Shown: piece by piece, positions 45,806-59,054 of the stretch
How the letters are laid out: each line of letters starts with the position of its first letter
How positions within the stretch are numbered: the stretch's first letter is position 1
Assembly: GCA_025024175.1 (NCBI GenBank)
Contig: QCXZ01000138.1
Span: forward strand, 3,596,002-3,660,001
Direction of reading: 5' to 3'
DNA length: 64,000 bases
Origin: Rhyzopertha dominica
Taxonomy: Eukaryota > Arthropoda > Insecta > Coleoptera > Bostrichidae
Translations under genes and position numbers: made by a program
Notes under the pieces: model-generated
Databases searched by the model: none
Seen by the model: only the letters and a program-made list of their open reading frames with translations
Told to the model about the DNA's origin: nothing

Positions 45806-48800
45806 TCAGAATTAATGCTCTTGTTGGGGAGAGGGAATGTGGCTGTATGTAATTAGTCTAGACTAATTTATTGTATATTAAAAAAAATCCTTAAAAAAGC
45901 ATTGAATTTGTATTTAAATTTTTTGTAACCTCCCTTAAAATATCTATCTTAACAGCTAATGTGCCAATAACATAATATTCGTAGTACAAAGCTAGCAATT
46001 ACGATAACATAACAATTCTGCATTCAACTATGTCACCAATTCTAAATAAGTTTTATTTCAAACAATCAGCGATGCCCGCATTCTTAGTGTGCCCTATTAA
46101 AAAGCAATAACCTTCATTGCTGTTCCTCAATGCAGCGTATCAAAGTTTCATAACCACCTGTTTCTAAATGCCCGCCATTACATCAAGCATCTGATATTTA
46201 ATACTATTATGCTCCGAAACTAAATAGACGAGACGCGTAAATCTACCCCCAGAGAATCTTATAATCGGTAGCAAGAACGTAGGAAATCGACAGCTTTGAC
46301 GTGTTTTACTTTAATATCTTTCGATTAAGGCTCCCCCGTTGCCAAGCACCTGATGCTAGCCGAAGTAATTCGAAGCGTCGCAATAACCGAGAAATGTACA
46401 CTCTCAATTTAATGTTACTTTCTTGTGAAGAATTAATGTTTACATAACCAGCGTGGCCGCGTGGAATCATGATAATACCGCGATAACTGTGGTTTTGCTT
46501 TATGAAAATCGGTGGCATGACATCGTGTGTTTGTTTCACTTCTGTTTAACATGCAATTTCGTTTGGAAAAAAAAAACTAATGTACCTACACGTTTGCGCT
46601 TGACCTTGTGCAGAACAATAATTGTCCGCAATACACTTGCTAGGTAAACATCAATTTCAAGGAATACATTAGTTCTTTCTAAAGATCCATTGCTATAACT
46701 TTTGTACTGAATAATGTACTTTTAAGAACTATCGCAACCACCTTCTCTGTTCCAATAACCACAAGTTCAATTTTTTAAGCACTAGCTAACTTGTGACCCA
46801 TTGTTGAAACGGTAATAAAAGATGCTGTCCAACCATGTTCAACTGGTTCTAATGTGTGTTACGTATGACTATACCAAGATCAATAAACTATACTTAAAAC
46901 AATATTTGTTTGAATGCGTTCCTATATTCTCTAAAAGCAAGCTTCTTCGAAAACTTCAGCAAACGCTTGTTATAATTATGAAGACATAAAACACCTTTAG
47001 TTTAACCGATATCATTTGCATCAATAGACAAGAAACTTTTCAGTTCGATACCTAAATAAAAAATAAAATGCTCCATAAAATTGTGGTTCTAATATATATC
47101 CTCATAACTTATTGAGGTCCTCATCACAAGCCTTACCAGCATCGACCGCTAATAGAAATATCTGACATTACCAAAATTTTATTGAACACATACATTGTTT
47201 AATAATTAGATATTTTCTACGTCTTGCAATGATTTCGATTTAAATGTAGTTTAAATTGTACACATTTATACATTTTAGGAAAAATGGCAAATCTCGTTTT
47301 TTTTATTTTCACGATGGCCGAATGGGGTCGCGATTTTGANAGTTTTATTTGTTAAAGAAAATGAATTATATTAGTGTACAGTTCTCTTACTTAATTAGAT
47401 GATATTTGGAACAACTAATTTTACATCTCTTTATTAANTAAACATATAGCTTCTTAAATTTGAGAAAATAATAGCATTAGCTATCTTATTTAGAAAAAGA
47501 AAGCATATCAATCTGAATGTGTTGCTTATTTAATATGGGAGCATCAAATATTAACAATTAAAGTATCCTAGATTTGACTTGAGGGAAAACTAAATAGGCT
47601 TATACGAAAAGTAGCATTCGATTCAGTTTATTTGTGAAAGAAATAATGTCTTCGGTAAAGTACACATACCTATGTATATTTGTGTGGATATTTTTGATCA
47701 ATTCCATATTTATTTGATCCAGGACTTCAATTTTATGTGCGTATGCTGACAGATTTACTATTAAATCTCAAGTAATCTACGAATACTAAAAAATTTTCAA
47801 AAAAAGGACGTACGTTACCACCAGAGCAGAAAGGAACTCATTTTGAACAGCTGTCATGAAATTTCATTGTAATAAACTTTTACATGAAAATTGTTTAATT
47901 TCTCAAAAAACTGAGAGCCCAGACACAGCAGTCGAACTTGTCTATTGGAGGGAAACAGCTTTGACGTTATGCTGTTTGATTCAAAAGTTATAGAGCTTGA
48001 CTGTTTTAAAATTGTCTCCTCGTATATATTAAAAACAAGAACCTAAATGAATGAACTGTATAAATTTCATAAAGATCCATAATTTTTAGCCTCCCCTTTA
48101 TATTACTGTATTTGATTTTCAGATAAATGAGCGAGCAGGGTCATAGTTTTGGGACATTTTTCACTTAGTAACTCCTTTTAACAGTTACTTACTCCTTGCT
48201 GTATTTTTCTTAATTTTGGTTTTATTGTAAAAGTATCCACATATACATGTAAAATATTATGTCCGTGTTCTTCGCCATACTGGTTTCATTAAATTTACTG
48301 AGGTTGTTGCATAATTTTTTTAGAATATTTTATTGAAGAGCCTATTAAATATGTAAATTTAATCAGTAATGCTTCTGCAATAGTCTCTTATCATATAATG
48401 CCCCTACCAAAAGGGTAATATTATACTTCAACATACACGCTTTCCAAGTATGGAAAAAATATTACAGAAGCCGTGTCAAATAGTAGTTTCATAAAAAACC
48501 AGTAACTTTTAATAACATAACATGTTCACGTATTATATGAAATGAGGTATAACAAGTAAATATGTCCTTACATACCCTTCCTTCCCTTCCACTATCTGTT
48601 TTAGAGCGGTGATCAAAATGAAGTGGTAATAGACTGACTTACCTGAAAAAAAGAAAGGTTGATTAGAAAGAGGCAATAAACGGGGCACATTTTAACATGA
48701 ACTACCAATTATGCGTAGAAACACTATGCGCGAGCAAGGAAAGAGAAGTGTGATTTTTAAAAATTATTTAACAATTAACACAAAGTTGACAAACTATAAT

Positions 48801-50599
48801 TATGCTAGATATTAAAATGATTTTACGGCATTTATCACGGCATTAAGAAATGATAGTAAGCTGCCCAATTATATTTAGGTTCAGAACCTAAAACTTGTTC
48901 CTAAAGTCTTTACCGATCTAACGGCAAGCCATAAACCTTAAAAATATACTCAGAAAATCTAATACTGACCAAGATGTGCATGTCGAATATAAAAGGACAA
49001 GTTTGACAATAACTTGACGTGTTTATTTTGCTTTAAAGTATGTACAGTGTGTAAGTAGGTCAATTTATAATAAAATTTTACAAGGTCTGATAATTTTTCT
49101 GGGTTGACAGGACTAAGTTACGATAAAAGTGTTTAGACAAAGGTAGCGGCATACACAAGTCGGTAACCGATATCAAGTCACCATAACACAACACCGAGCG
49201 AAAACCATCAACTTGTATCTGTCGGATATTTCAGTATAATTCTTTTGACAAATGTTTGTAAACATTGGCGCTCGTGTACATGCCCACTTCATCAATCAGA
49301 GTGTTAAATTATTTTCTGTTTGTCTGTTGACTTTACAACATTATACGACAAAGGTCAAATCCATTGACATTTAAACAATTTTTAAATTGCAACCGATACA
49401 GATATAGATCAGTTCACACACAGACATAACAGAGCCGACTACCGAAGCAATAATGTAGTTACGAGAGGTCTGCAAATAAAATATGTGGAACGTTTGGACC
49501 TGATGGGTATAATGCAGGGGCACAATTTATAATACCGCAGAAAGGAGATGTACGGATTACTTCACTTGTTCTGTTGAATGTGTCGTAAATCGGTGCGATA
49601 TGTTATCTAGACGCTCCGGGCGCCATGTTTGTTTTGACGCTTTCTGTTGCGCAAACCCGAGGCTTGCAAGTAGAAATCTAATACATCTACGAGACACGAG
49701 ATAGTGCATCTATAATATCGTCTCTACAACTAAATGCATCTCAATATGGCTTTTCACCTCCTTGGTTTTGATTTCTCTAAAATGAAGTCGTTAAAGACCT
49801 TTTTCCAAAAATTTCTTTGGAGCTAGATGGGAGGTGATCTACACTGACCGACAGAGAAACAAGTACACACAGTAATACCTGTTTAGCTAAAATATATACT
49901 TGGTATGGGTTTATTTTTATTAAGACATAAAAATCAATCTCTTTTTCAGCTTTATCCGTGCACAGTTAAATCCTTTCGAAAACGCGCTCATTGTAAAACA
50001 TTTTGTAAAAATTAAATAGCTTACAAACTGATTGATGGTGTTTTACTTCGCACTATTTTTATCAGACAGCCCTATTGAATAGTAAGAATTGTAAAGAAAG
50101 TTTAGCTGCTCAACATGCAAGAGTTACAATGATGCTGAAGATATTATGGAAGTGCTGCGAGAGCTGGAAAATTTTAAGTTCATGGTTTCCTAAACAGAAA
50201 GACAACATATGGTGCATTTGTTATAAAAATATCACATCATCAATGCTTCCTATACAAGATTTTTGTCCTATCACTTACACTAACGTCAATAGATTGTACT
50301 TCTCAAAACAACCAAAATAGTCTCTATTCTANATATCTATCCTCTGTTGTGTCCTACAGAACAATGGCTTGGCACCACTTTTTCAAAAGAAATTATCTGT
50401 TAAACATGCTGTGGAATTTGTTAAACTAAATGTCATTATTTTTGTAACAATTTCAGAGCTATGATAGAGAATATTAACTTCCATGTTTCAATCTACAGAA
50501 TGACAGAATGTACATGCATGTAGCTACGATTGTTTAACATTATAAAATTGAATATAGAAAAGCTATTAGGATTGCTGTCGCCTTCAGTGGTTATTTTAC
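45806..50599. other. Long AT-rich non-coding stretch
   Basis: Only short frames without motifs. Slightly GC-richer patches at 46310-46500 and 49410-49680 (GACGCTCCGGGCGCCATG) could be regulatory. N bases at 47340, 47438 and 50332. No gene or repeat family was recognised. Confidence 0.4.
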
Positions 50600-50921
50600 C
50601 CAATATCACATTGATTGATTGAACCAGTGTACGTTAGGCATTTCTGCCACTCCCGGATATACCACCGGATCGGCTACGTCTACGCTGGGTTGGAAAGGTG
50701 AACCCTTGTTGCTGGTGGGCTCCCACGCATGTTACAGGAGTTTGGGGATTGGAATGGGGAGGTTTTCAGGGTGCATCCAACTAGCGGATACTTTTTTATT
50801 NGCAACCNTGTTGGATGATAGCTTAGTNGGGCTGTTCTTCCTCAGACGAGCTACTGTCTGAGATTGTATACAGGTTGTGTTCTTTTCGGTTGTTATATTG
50901 GGCGCAATTATATTTTCTTTT
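50600..50921. other. GC-richer flank of the satellite
   Basis: The segment with CACTCCCGGATATACCACCG and GGTGGGCTCCCACGCATG has several N bases (50802-50828) and no clear frame. Its composition differs from both neighbours, suggesting it belongs to a repeat element joined to the satellite. Confidence 0.35.
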
Positions 50922-52094
50922 CGGAGACCATCAAATTTCAAGGTGAAAAAACTACAACTACCTTTGCTATTTTTGCAGTTTTCAGTGGAAATTATTTTTG
51001 GCTCAAAATCGGGATACTGATGTATTTTGAGCTCCAGATTCCAAAAATGCAGTCAGAAATGAGCTAGGACGTCTGTTAATTTATATTTTGCAAACGGACC
51101 CTTCTGCTCTAGGTCACTTTTCAGACGAACCGTTGCAGCTAGAGAAAAACTGACACCACTCCAAAATGCAGCAGGTCCACATTAGTAAATGAACATAAAA
51201 TTAGCGTAAACGGAGACCATCAAGTTTCAAGGTGAAAAAACAACAAAGGGGTAAGGCCTTTGCTATTTTTGCAGTTTTCGGTGGAAATTATTTTTGGCTT
51301 AAAATCGGCATACTGATGTATTTTGAGCTCCAGATTCCAAAAATGAAGTCAGAAATGAGCTAGGACGTCCGTTAAATTATATTTTGCAAACTGACCCTTC
51401 TACTCTAGGTCACTTTTCAGACGAACCGTAGCAGCTAGAGAAAAACTGACACCACTCCGAAATGCAGCAGGTCCACATTAGTAAATGAACATAAAATTAG
51501 CGTAAACGGAAACCATCAAGTTTCAAGGTGAAAAAACAACAAAGGGGTTAAGGCCTTTGCTATTTTTGCAGTTTTCGGTGGAAATTATGTTTGGCTCAAA
51601 ATCGGCATACTGAAGTATTTTGAGCTCCAGATTCCAAAAATGCAGTCAGAAATGAGCTAGGACGTCCGTTAATTTATATTTTGCAAACTGACCCTTCTAC
51701 TCTAGGTCACTTTTCAGACGAACCGTTGCAGCTAGAGAAAAACTGACACCACTCCGAAATGCAGCAGGTCCACATTAGTAAATGAACATAAAATTAGCGT
51801 AATCGGAGACCATCAAGTTTCAAGGTGAAAAAACAACAAATGGGTTAAGGCCTTTGCTATTTTTGCAGTTTTCGGTGGAAATTATTTTTGGCTCAAAATC
51901 GGCATACTGATGTATTTTGAGCTCCAGATTCCAAAAATGCAGTCAGAAATGAGCTAGGACGTCCGTTAATTTATATTTTGCAAACTGACCCTTCTACTCT
52001 AGGTCACTTTTCAGACGAACCGTAGCAACTAGAGAAAAACTGACACCACTCCGAAATGCAGCAGGTCAACCTTAGTAAATGAACATAAAATTAG
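50922..52094 (+). repeat. Tandem satellite, four ~296 bp units
   Basis: Units start CGGAGACCATCAAGTTTCAA or a close variant at 50922, 51211, 51507 and 51804, and the last ends at 52094 in AACATAAAATTAG. Unit lengths are 289, 296, 297 and 291. Units 2 to 4 are nearly identical, with single changes such as CATACTGATG/CATACTGAAG. Unit 1 diverges and lacks the AAGGCC insertion near its start. No open frame is conserved across units. Confidence 0.95.
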
Positions 52095-52345
52095 TTGTTA
52101 CTTTAAAGTTCTGCGTATTCCTTTCACTAGGAAAGCTACTCCTCGATTAGCTTTTTCGTTCTGTCCCCCACTTAAGTGCCATTTATAGTGTTTTGTTGCT
52201 GCTACTCCTTCGGGCATATGCGTTTCCTGTATGTATGCTATTTCTATTCCTTCATTCCACAGTGATCAATTTTGATGCGTTTTTCTACGCTTATACATCC
52301 TCTGACTGCCCAAGTGGACACTTTAGGTCCATGTCCCGCATTTCT
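52095..52345 (-). pseudogene. Non-LTR retrotransposon endonuclease fragment
   Basis: Minus-strand translation gives KVSTWAVRGCISVEKRIKID, the T-W-N-VRG start of an apurinic-type endonuclease. Then in another frame comes GIEIAYIQETHMPEGVAA, with the catalytic QETH (Glu) motif, followed by WHLSGGQNEK and NRGVAFLVKGIRRTLK. It stops abruptly at the satellite border, so it is truncated there. A stop and one frame change occur. The clade is uncertain. Confidence 0.7.
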
Positions 52346-53388
52346 CTAAGTTGTTCTTGCGTGATGCTGTCAGTGTTTTTTGAGTTATCTCGTATGTACT
52401 CATTTCGTTATATTATATATTATATTATTAAGCAGGTCGTTTCTTATAAACCCGCATTTCTTTATGTGTGTCTCTGGCTCTTGTTCTAAATCTATGCTTC
52501 TCCCTGGGCATTTTTGGATTTGGGATTACTAATAATTTCTACTGTTTGTTTCAAGACTGAGCCAGTAACTGGTAGTCTTCTGGAGTTTGCGATTGTAACA
52601 CCTCTACGTCGCTGCTCTGGGACCATAGACTGATAAAACACTCATGTTAGACACACAACTGTTATATACGTCTTTATAGTTCAATTTTGCCAATAGTTTA
52701 TGTAGCGTTAAGCAAGCACAAGTGAAGGGTATCACATGTAATGACTAAACTGACTTTGGATACTGAAACGGATATAACCCGTTTGGCTTTTCTCTACAGC
52801 TTTAACAAAAATTAAATTTGTGCCTTCAACCAGTTTGTAAGAACGTAGATGTAACTACGTCAAGCTTTGAGTAAACTTAAGAATTCCATTGAATATTGCG
52901 TCCTGACCTGTTTGGAAGGTTATTGGTAATCTTAGGCGAACTCGACATTTTCAGCTTATTACTGATAAGGATAACATTTCAGAAATTCAAAATTTCTCTC
53001 AGTTATTCAGTGTGGATTTTATCATACACATATGCGAAATATATCATATTAATAAATGAACACGTATTGGCTTAAGGGGATACCAATATCATCATGTAAG
53101 CACGTTATTTCTGTCACAATCAGTACTTAGAAGTTAGTAATTTTTCGGGCAAGAAAGTCACTGGTGTATTTACCCCGAGCTACAGTTATGTGGGTTATTG
53201 TTGCGTCTCTTTTCGTGTTTCGAGAGTTTTGAGATATATAGGATAAGGGTATAAAACGCGCACGCTCTATCTACATTCTATGTATTCAAGACCAAGTAGT
53301 CTGAAATGAGACAGGAGGAAATTGGAATCATGGAGTTCTGTTCTTGTACGTTCTTTAATGATTTATTATCTTTTCCCCAATAAACTTC
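52346..53388. other. Non-coding; possibly 5' UTR of the endonuclease relic
   Basis: The 300 bases next to the endonuclease fragment may be its 5' end, but show no motif. The rest is AT-rich with no supported feature. Confidence 0.35.
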
Positions 53389-53635
53389 TACAGGGTTTCT
53401 ACAAATGATTCATGCAACGCGGGCGGCGTTGATTTATGAATTATTTGTGCCGCCTCTTTGTAACTGCTGCCAAGCTACAATATGTACGGCGATAGTAGTG
53501 ATGGTTGCAGATCAATGTCACACAACAGCTCCGAAATGTGAGCTTTCTGCAACCTTAAAGTTAATTATCGCACAAATTGATTTAATTGATAATTTCCATA
53601 AGCGCCCTGGATGCATCATTTATAGAAGCCCTGTA
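53389..53635. mobile_element. TA-flanked MITE, short copy (247 bp)
   Basis: The ends are TACAGGGTTTCTACAAATGA on the left and, on the minus strand, TACAGGGCTTCTATAAATGA on the right. Read on the minus strand its interior follows that of 36569-37243 (GCATCCAGGG, AATTTCCATA/TATGGAAATT, CACATTTCGGAGCTGT, GCTTGGCAGCAG) with the middle missing. It is therefore an inverted, internally deleted member of the same family. Confidence 0.9.
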
Positions 53636-54565
53636 CAACTGAGTTTATTCAAATAGCGCAACAATTAATGGGTGCCTTGACCATATGAGTCAGTAATCAG
53701 TATATATATAATCAGTATACCGCAAAAGAAAAGTATAACAAATATAACGTGCATATTATGCGAAAGATCTGAGTAACCAGCTGAACAAGCGAAAAATTGA
53801 AGACATCAAGATACGAGACACATGTCTACAAAAATGAATTGTTAATGGTACTTGTACCATCAAGAAATACACGATAACATTTGTAACCCATCCAAGAACG
53901 TCGCCTACAAGCAGGAATTTGAAAAGCATCTGCGTCCCGATGTCCACAACATCAGGAAGGCCCCATTCGTCGGACTTCGGCTGGCGTGTGTTATTTCTGT
54001 GTGTCCACGTGCCTCGCGCTTTAATAATATTCCTAACCTCAACAGATAAATTGTCGCCCAAAGCGTTGGCCGATAATGCGCACACAGTGGCGGGCCATTC
54101 ACTGTCACACCCGGCTCAAGTGAGACCCGCACCGACTGCCGCTTTCCAGCTCAACAAAAATCAATAGTCGTACTTGCCTGCTAGATCCGCCACAGCCACT
54201 AATACTGATGGACTATGGGATCATCGGCGGCAGTGTGTGTTGCTTTTGTCTTCACCTGTTGTGTTATGGCGCTTCGAACACGTGTTTTACCTGTACGTGC
54301 GTTGCACACCTGTTAAGGCCGTTCGTGCCGCCCATTCTGATTACAGGCAGTTAAATAATGGGATGATTAGGGCCAAAACATTGATGGAACGCCGGAAGGT
54401 TTTACTCGAACTGAGTATTTGTGCAAGGCGCGAGAACGNATTCTTCTGATGAGGATTAGAGAAAAAAACAACACCACGACAAAAGCTAAGACTCGTGGAC
54501 ATAACAATTCTAGATCCATACTAAGCTCACTTTATAAAATCGACCTACCGAAGTATCAACTAATA
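53636..54565. other. GC-richer stretch with unassigned frames
   Basis: From about 53850 to 54450 the sequence is GC-richer and both strands have open frames: plus 53852-54049 (NPSKNVAYKQEFEKHLRP), plus 54174-54449 and minus 53756-54085. They conflict with each other, none shows a known motif and no splice sites decide between them. It may contain a host exon. One N at 54439. Confidence 0.35.
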
Positions 54566-55142
54566 TACAGGGTGAAACACGAATCCTACTATGTCTAGGC
54601 AACATTATTATTTGGACAGCTACACGATTGGTTAGAACGGAAAAATTCAAAAAGGTTCAGTGGTTTTCAAAATATTTAGAAAAATAAAAAAATATGAAAA
54701 CTTTTAATTTGATATATGGCTCGCATATTTATAGGAATTTGGGAAAACACAACTTTCCCATACATACATCCATAATTATCGTCATTTTTAGACAAACAGA
54801 ATATTTCCACGCCTACTAAACTTTGATTTACAAACAGCAACGAACAGTCTCCTGTAGTTCTTCAACTGCGCTATACGTCCTTTTGTAAATTCCGTCATTT
54901 AAATAACTCCACAGAAAGAAACTCAGGGGAGTAAAGTCAAGCAATCTCGCTGGGTATAACACTGCACCATTATTACCTAGCCATCTAAATATTCCCGTAC
55001 AAAGAGAGAGTTGTGGGGAGGAACACCGTCTTGTTGGAACCACTATAATCTTCCCTATAATGGGGTCGTCCCGCACATTAAAATTTGATAATTTTAACCT
55101 ATGCCTTTTATTGCTTACATCATGAATACTAGTGCCACGCAT
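54566..55142 (-). pseudogene. Mariner-like transposase fossil with 3' end
   Basis: On the minus strand PTRRCSSPQLSLCTGIFRWL is a damaged QQDGAPPHF block. GNNGAVLYPARLLDFTPLSF, FLWSYLNDGIYKRTYSAVEE and LQETV follow, corresponding to WPARSPDLTPLDFFLWGYLKD-x-VY and the downstream EEL motif. The frame closes at 54828. TACAGGGTGAAACACG at 54566 on the plus strand is the likely 3' terminal repeat of the element, 260 bases further. The N-terminal half is not recognisable. Confidence 0.75.
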
Positions 55143-57541
55143 CTATTTTGCTTTCAGATTAATTCAACTCGTAACAAACAGCGGTAGAAAAATTACCCTG
55201 TTTCAAACATTTTCTTAAATCCGCTAACAACTACGCAAAAGGTTCCTAATTTCCGTCATGCGCACTGTTACAGCTCTCTAGATAACTAGATGCTCACTGT
55301 TGTCAGTTTTATAAATAGCCAGAGAAATACAAATAATGAAATGGGAGTGAGAGAGAGGGGCGAAGGTATAAGTATGTATAACCGTTAACGTCAATATTAT
55401 TATGTAAACATAGGAATAACCTTTAACTGTTCATCAGCAGTAACATTCTAACAACACTGAACAAAACACTTCTTAACGTAAGCCATTCTGAAATTAAAAA
55501 AACAACAGATTACCCAAATACTTCGACAAAATCTTGCTCCAGCACTTAATCTGACAAATACGAAACTCGAAAGTTTGACCAAACAATATAAACAAAAACG
55601 CATGGCTAGAGTAGTTAGGGTTATTCGTTAAACATATGACACATGCAGCACGTGCGAACGTGCGAGGTTGTCAGCGGTACATTACCGTTTTCTTCCTAAC
55701 GACGGCCAGAGATCGTCCTGACAGTTTCAAAATTTATCATATCGTTGTCATACGAAAGTATACAAACTAAACATTATCAAGCTTCAAGCGTAGTTTAATT
55801 CCTGATAATAAAAACATTAGTTCTAAAGCAGGTTCGATGGTTAAAGTGCTTTCGTATTTCAGCAAAAGGCCAGTGAAGGCGCTTATTATATTGAACTGTT
55901 CATTATAGAATAAACTGACTGAAAGATGATTTAAGTTATTTTCACAAATACACCTTAAGTTGACCTAGGTATCAATGTCATAATGCTAGTTTACGAGTAC
56001 ATTCCTCACTGCATCGTGAAAATTTGCCCATATTGGCAACGCGACGCAGCTCAAAAAAAATGTAAACAAATATTACTTGCAATGCCGCTAGAGCACTGGC
56101 TATTATTGGTGTTTCTCGCTTTCGTCAGCATGCGAACCTTTTACGTCATCTCCGTGGCGGAATAGCGAGGCATTTGAAACGGATATTGAAAAATCCATAC
56201 TTTCACATTTTTTTCTCGGCAAAGAAGAACAGGAAAAAATCGCAAAAAAATGTCTTTGCGCTTCAATTTTTACGTACATTTTAAATGTAAAATAAAAAAA
56301 ATTGTGGGACGACCCCATTGTACGAGTGGTAGCTCAAATAGTGCATCTTTTACTTTGTTTTGGAGAAGATTTAAATATCTCTGGCGGTATAACTCATTAA
56401 GTTTCTCAGAAAATTAACCGTGTGGATACGTCGTCGTCTCTTTGGTTTAGACACCATTCATAAATTTTGGAACGCCGGAATGCATTCTGTTCATGATGGA
56501 GTTGTGTTGCCAATTCTGGTTTATACTTGTGCTTATGCAGAACTCGAATTATAGTCACTCAAATTAGAGTAAATCGTATAATGGTAAATAATACGTACAA
56601 TACTGGATCAGATTAAGAATCACGTGCCTTAAAACTGCATATTTTGCAATTTGTAATACAAAACCCTGATAACTCATATAAATAATTTATAAACTAGCAT
56701 TACCAGTATCGTGTATCATCATAATCTACTCAAGATCATTGGCATACAATAACAACGCGGGCAACTGGATACTGATGTATGCCGCATGTATAATTATGTT
56801 ATTTGTTCGGCAATTATACCATATTTGCAGCGCTTTAGCAAATAGAAAAGATCATTCTGTCACCAGAGAGAAGAACTGCTTCACATTATTGTGATTTTTG
56901 GTACTGAGCATCTTTTAGTGATCAAAACCACATGTAATAGTTGTTTAAAGCCAGTAAAAAGGAACAACAAATACTCTGCAGTTAGATACTTAACAAATTG
57001 GCCATAAGTACTACTTCTTAAGAGTTCTAGCGTTGTATCGGTATTTTGGAAACTATTCGGATGAAATGAAAACTTGTGCAATTATATAGATACAAGTAGA
57101 AAATTTGATGGCAATGCCATTTGTCAGCATTACACTGACACCATGACAAAGCCGCCTAGCTGTCATTATGGAAATTACTTCCTCGAGCATAAACATTTTT
57201 TATATAAACACTTGGTGAGTCTTCGTTACTGTTAATCCATATATTATATTTTTGTTAGGATTTCCTTGACTGCCAACTAAGGGTGGGCATAAACAAAGAA
57301 CGAAGTTGAAAGAATGCTGGAATAAAATCTGATGAATTCCAGGAAAGCAAAAACAACTTTAGTTTTGTACAGGTCTTGAAAGATATCCAACAATAATAGG
57401 GCAGATCATGGAAGAAAATGTAATAAAAAATGCTGTTAAAAGCCTGAGAGTGGAGATAGTGTTCGTGGTACCTATACCTAATAACGTTATTTTTTACAGA
57501 TTGATTTATTGAGCTATTGAGCATGTTTAATATAAAGTATC
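55143..57541. other. Non-coding stretch
   Basis: No supported gene. Short frames such as 55983-56165 have no motifs. The left edge may hold decayed N-terminal sequence of the mariner-like fossil. Confidence 0.4.
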
Positions 57542-57909
57542 AGTCAAAGGTATGGAATTACTGGTTTATTTCTATAAATATGAGCAGTAAAATATCCTTG
57601 ACATAAGTTTTTTGCTAATTATTTTTCATTTAATAGCCTACTTTTTGTTTTTGTGTCAGCATGCCATGGCAGCCTATTTTTTTTAATGGGGGTCAAGCGG
57701 TTTTTCTTTTTGTTTTTGTGTTGCACTCTTTATCCTTGAAATGTCCTAGTCTTTATTATTGTGAAATATCGTGTTTTCAAATAAACATAGTACTCCCATA
57801 AATGTTTACGTGAAATTAAATGTTCAAACTTAAGAATTATTGGAAATTTTTTTGTGCGGGTATTTTTGCGTAATGTTCATATTTACATAAATAATCCATA
57901 CCTTTGACT
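57542..57909. mobile_element. Possible MITE with AGTCAAAGGTATGGA ends
   Basis: AGTCAAAGGTATGGA at 57542 is repeated in inverted orientation at 57895-57909. Similarity continues loosely inward (TTTATTTCTATAAATATGA against TTATTTATGTAAATATGAAC). The 368-base interior is T-rich and non-coding. No clear target duplication was seen. Confidence 0.55.
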
Positions 57910-58670
57910 AACCCTGCAGCTCTATGGAACAGTCAATGTGATATTTGTCATCACTCGTCACAGAACACTAACACATACACAAAAATATTTGTATTACGCT
58001 CCTGTAGTCATTATTATTGGCAGTCACTATTTAAACGTGGTATTTCGTTAACATTCTACGTTCACAAGATTATTACATAAATCCAATACCAAAAATCAAA
58101 TACTTTTGATTGTGACTTACAGGATACAATGTGGTTGCCTGCTATATCGTTATATTTCAACTAATTTACACAAAACTCCACCAATTCTATACCTACACCT
58201 TCCTCCTGACTGACTCTATCTATTGGTGAAAACCGCATGTAAATCCGTTCAGTAGTTTTTGAGTTTATCAGTAGAACCGCCGGAGAACTTTGTTTTATAA
58301 TATGCAGTGATGAGTTATTGAACAATTAATAACAAATTATTTAATGAAACCCATAGTAATTGAGGCAACCCAACCGTTTCAGCAAACAAATATACTATCT
58401 ACATCTTACATAAAATCCCATTCTATAATCTTATGGGAGATGGAATCACGCGGTCGGGTCTTGGACTATACCTATAGATAGTAAACAAATACCGTCATTG
58501 CCATAACGGACTAATCATAATGAAAGTTCCTCAAACAAACACCAAAATTTAGTGTTCATTCTGCATGGTATAAATTCAATTGGAAAGTCAACGACTACGT
58601 ATACATCACAAATATTTAAGCCTTGGTCTCTATAACATAAACTAATCTCATTTTTTCTTCAACCATCGTA
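57910..58670. other. Non-coding stretch
   Basis: No feature recognised. Confidence 0.45.
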
Positions 58671-59054
58671 ATGATGAAGATACAAATAAAATTACTACAA
58701 AAAAATCTTCATGGTAAAAATACAGAACCGCCCGTTTCAACAACTAAACAAGGTAGAACTGAAAAACCGAAAACAAGATATTTTGACAATGGTGATGTTG
58801 AAGAAGATTTATTAATGGCATTTAATCGCAGCGCTACAGATAAAATAAAAAATAACGGCTGTTCAAAGAGATATAAACCTACTTGTGCTGCTAATACCGT
58901 CCGTTTCCCGCTATTTAATACTAAAATGTTAAGATATCACTGTAGCAAACCTATTCCTCTCGAAGAGGTTACTTTGTCGAATATTGACACTTGTTATCAC
59001 TACTCTAACATATATGCTAATAATAGAGCAAGAGTTCAAATATCTTCAAGATAA
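58671..59054 (+). CDS. 127-codon ORF, unknown
   Basis: Opens with ATGATGAAGATACAAATA and runs 127 codons to TAA. The product is basic and hydrophilic (PVSTTKQGRTEKPKTRYFDN, DVEEDLLMAFNRSATDKIKN, KMLRYHCSKPIPLEEVTLSN) with no signal peptide or membrane segment. Composition and lack of low complexity make it more gene-like than most frames here, but frames this long occur by chance in 64 kb. No poly(A) signal or splice sites were decisive. A single exon of a host gene or a relic is possible. Confidence 0.3.
   Translation: MMKIQIKLLQKNLHGKNTEPPVSTTKQGRTEKPKTRYFDNGDVEEDLLMAFNRSATDKIKNNGCSKRYKPTCAANTVRFPLFNTKMLRYHCSKPIPLEEVTLSNIDTCYHYSNIYANNRARVQISSR

Noticed and set aside
55058..56325. Shared GGGACGACCCCATT word at 55.06 and 56.30 kb (opposite strands) as an inverted repeat
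   Set aside because: Similarity does not extend beyond about 16 bases; likely chance.
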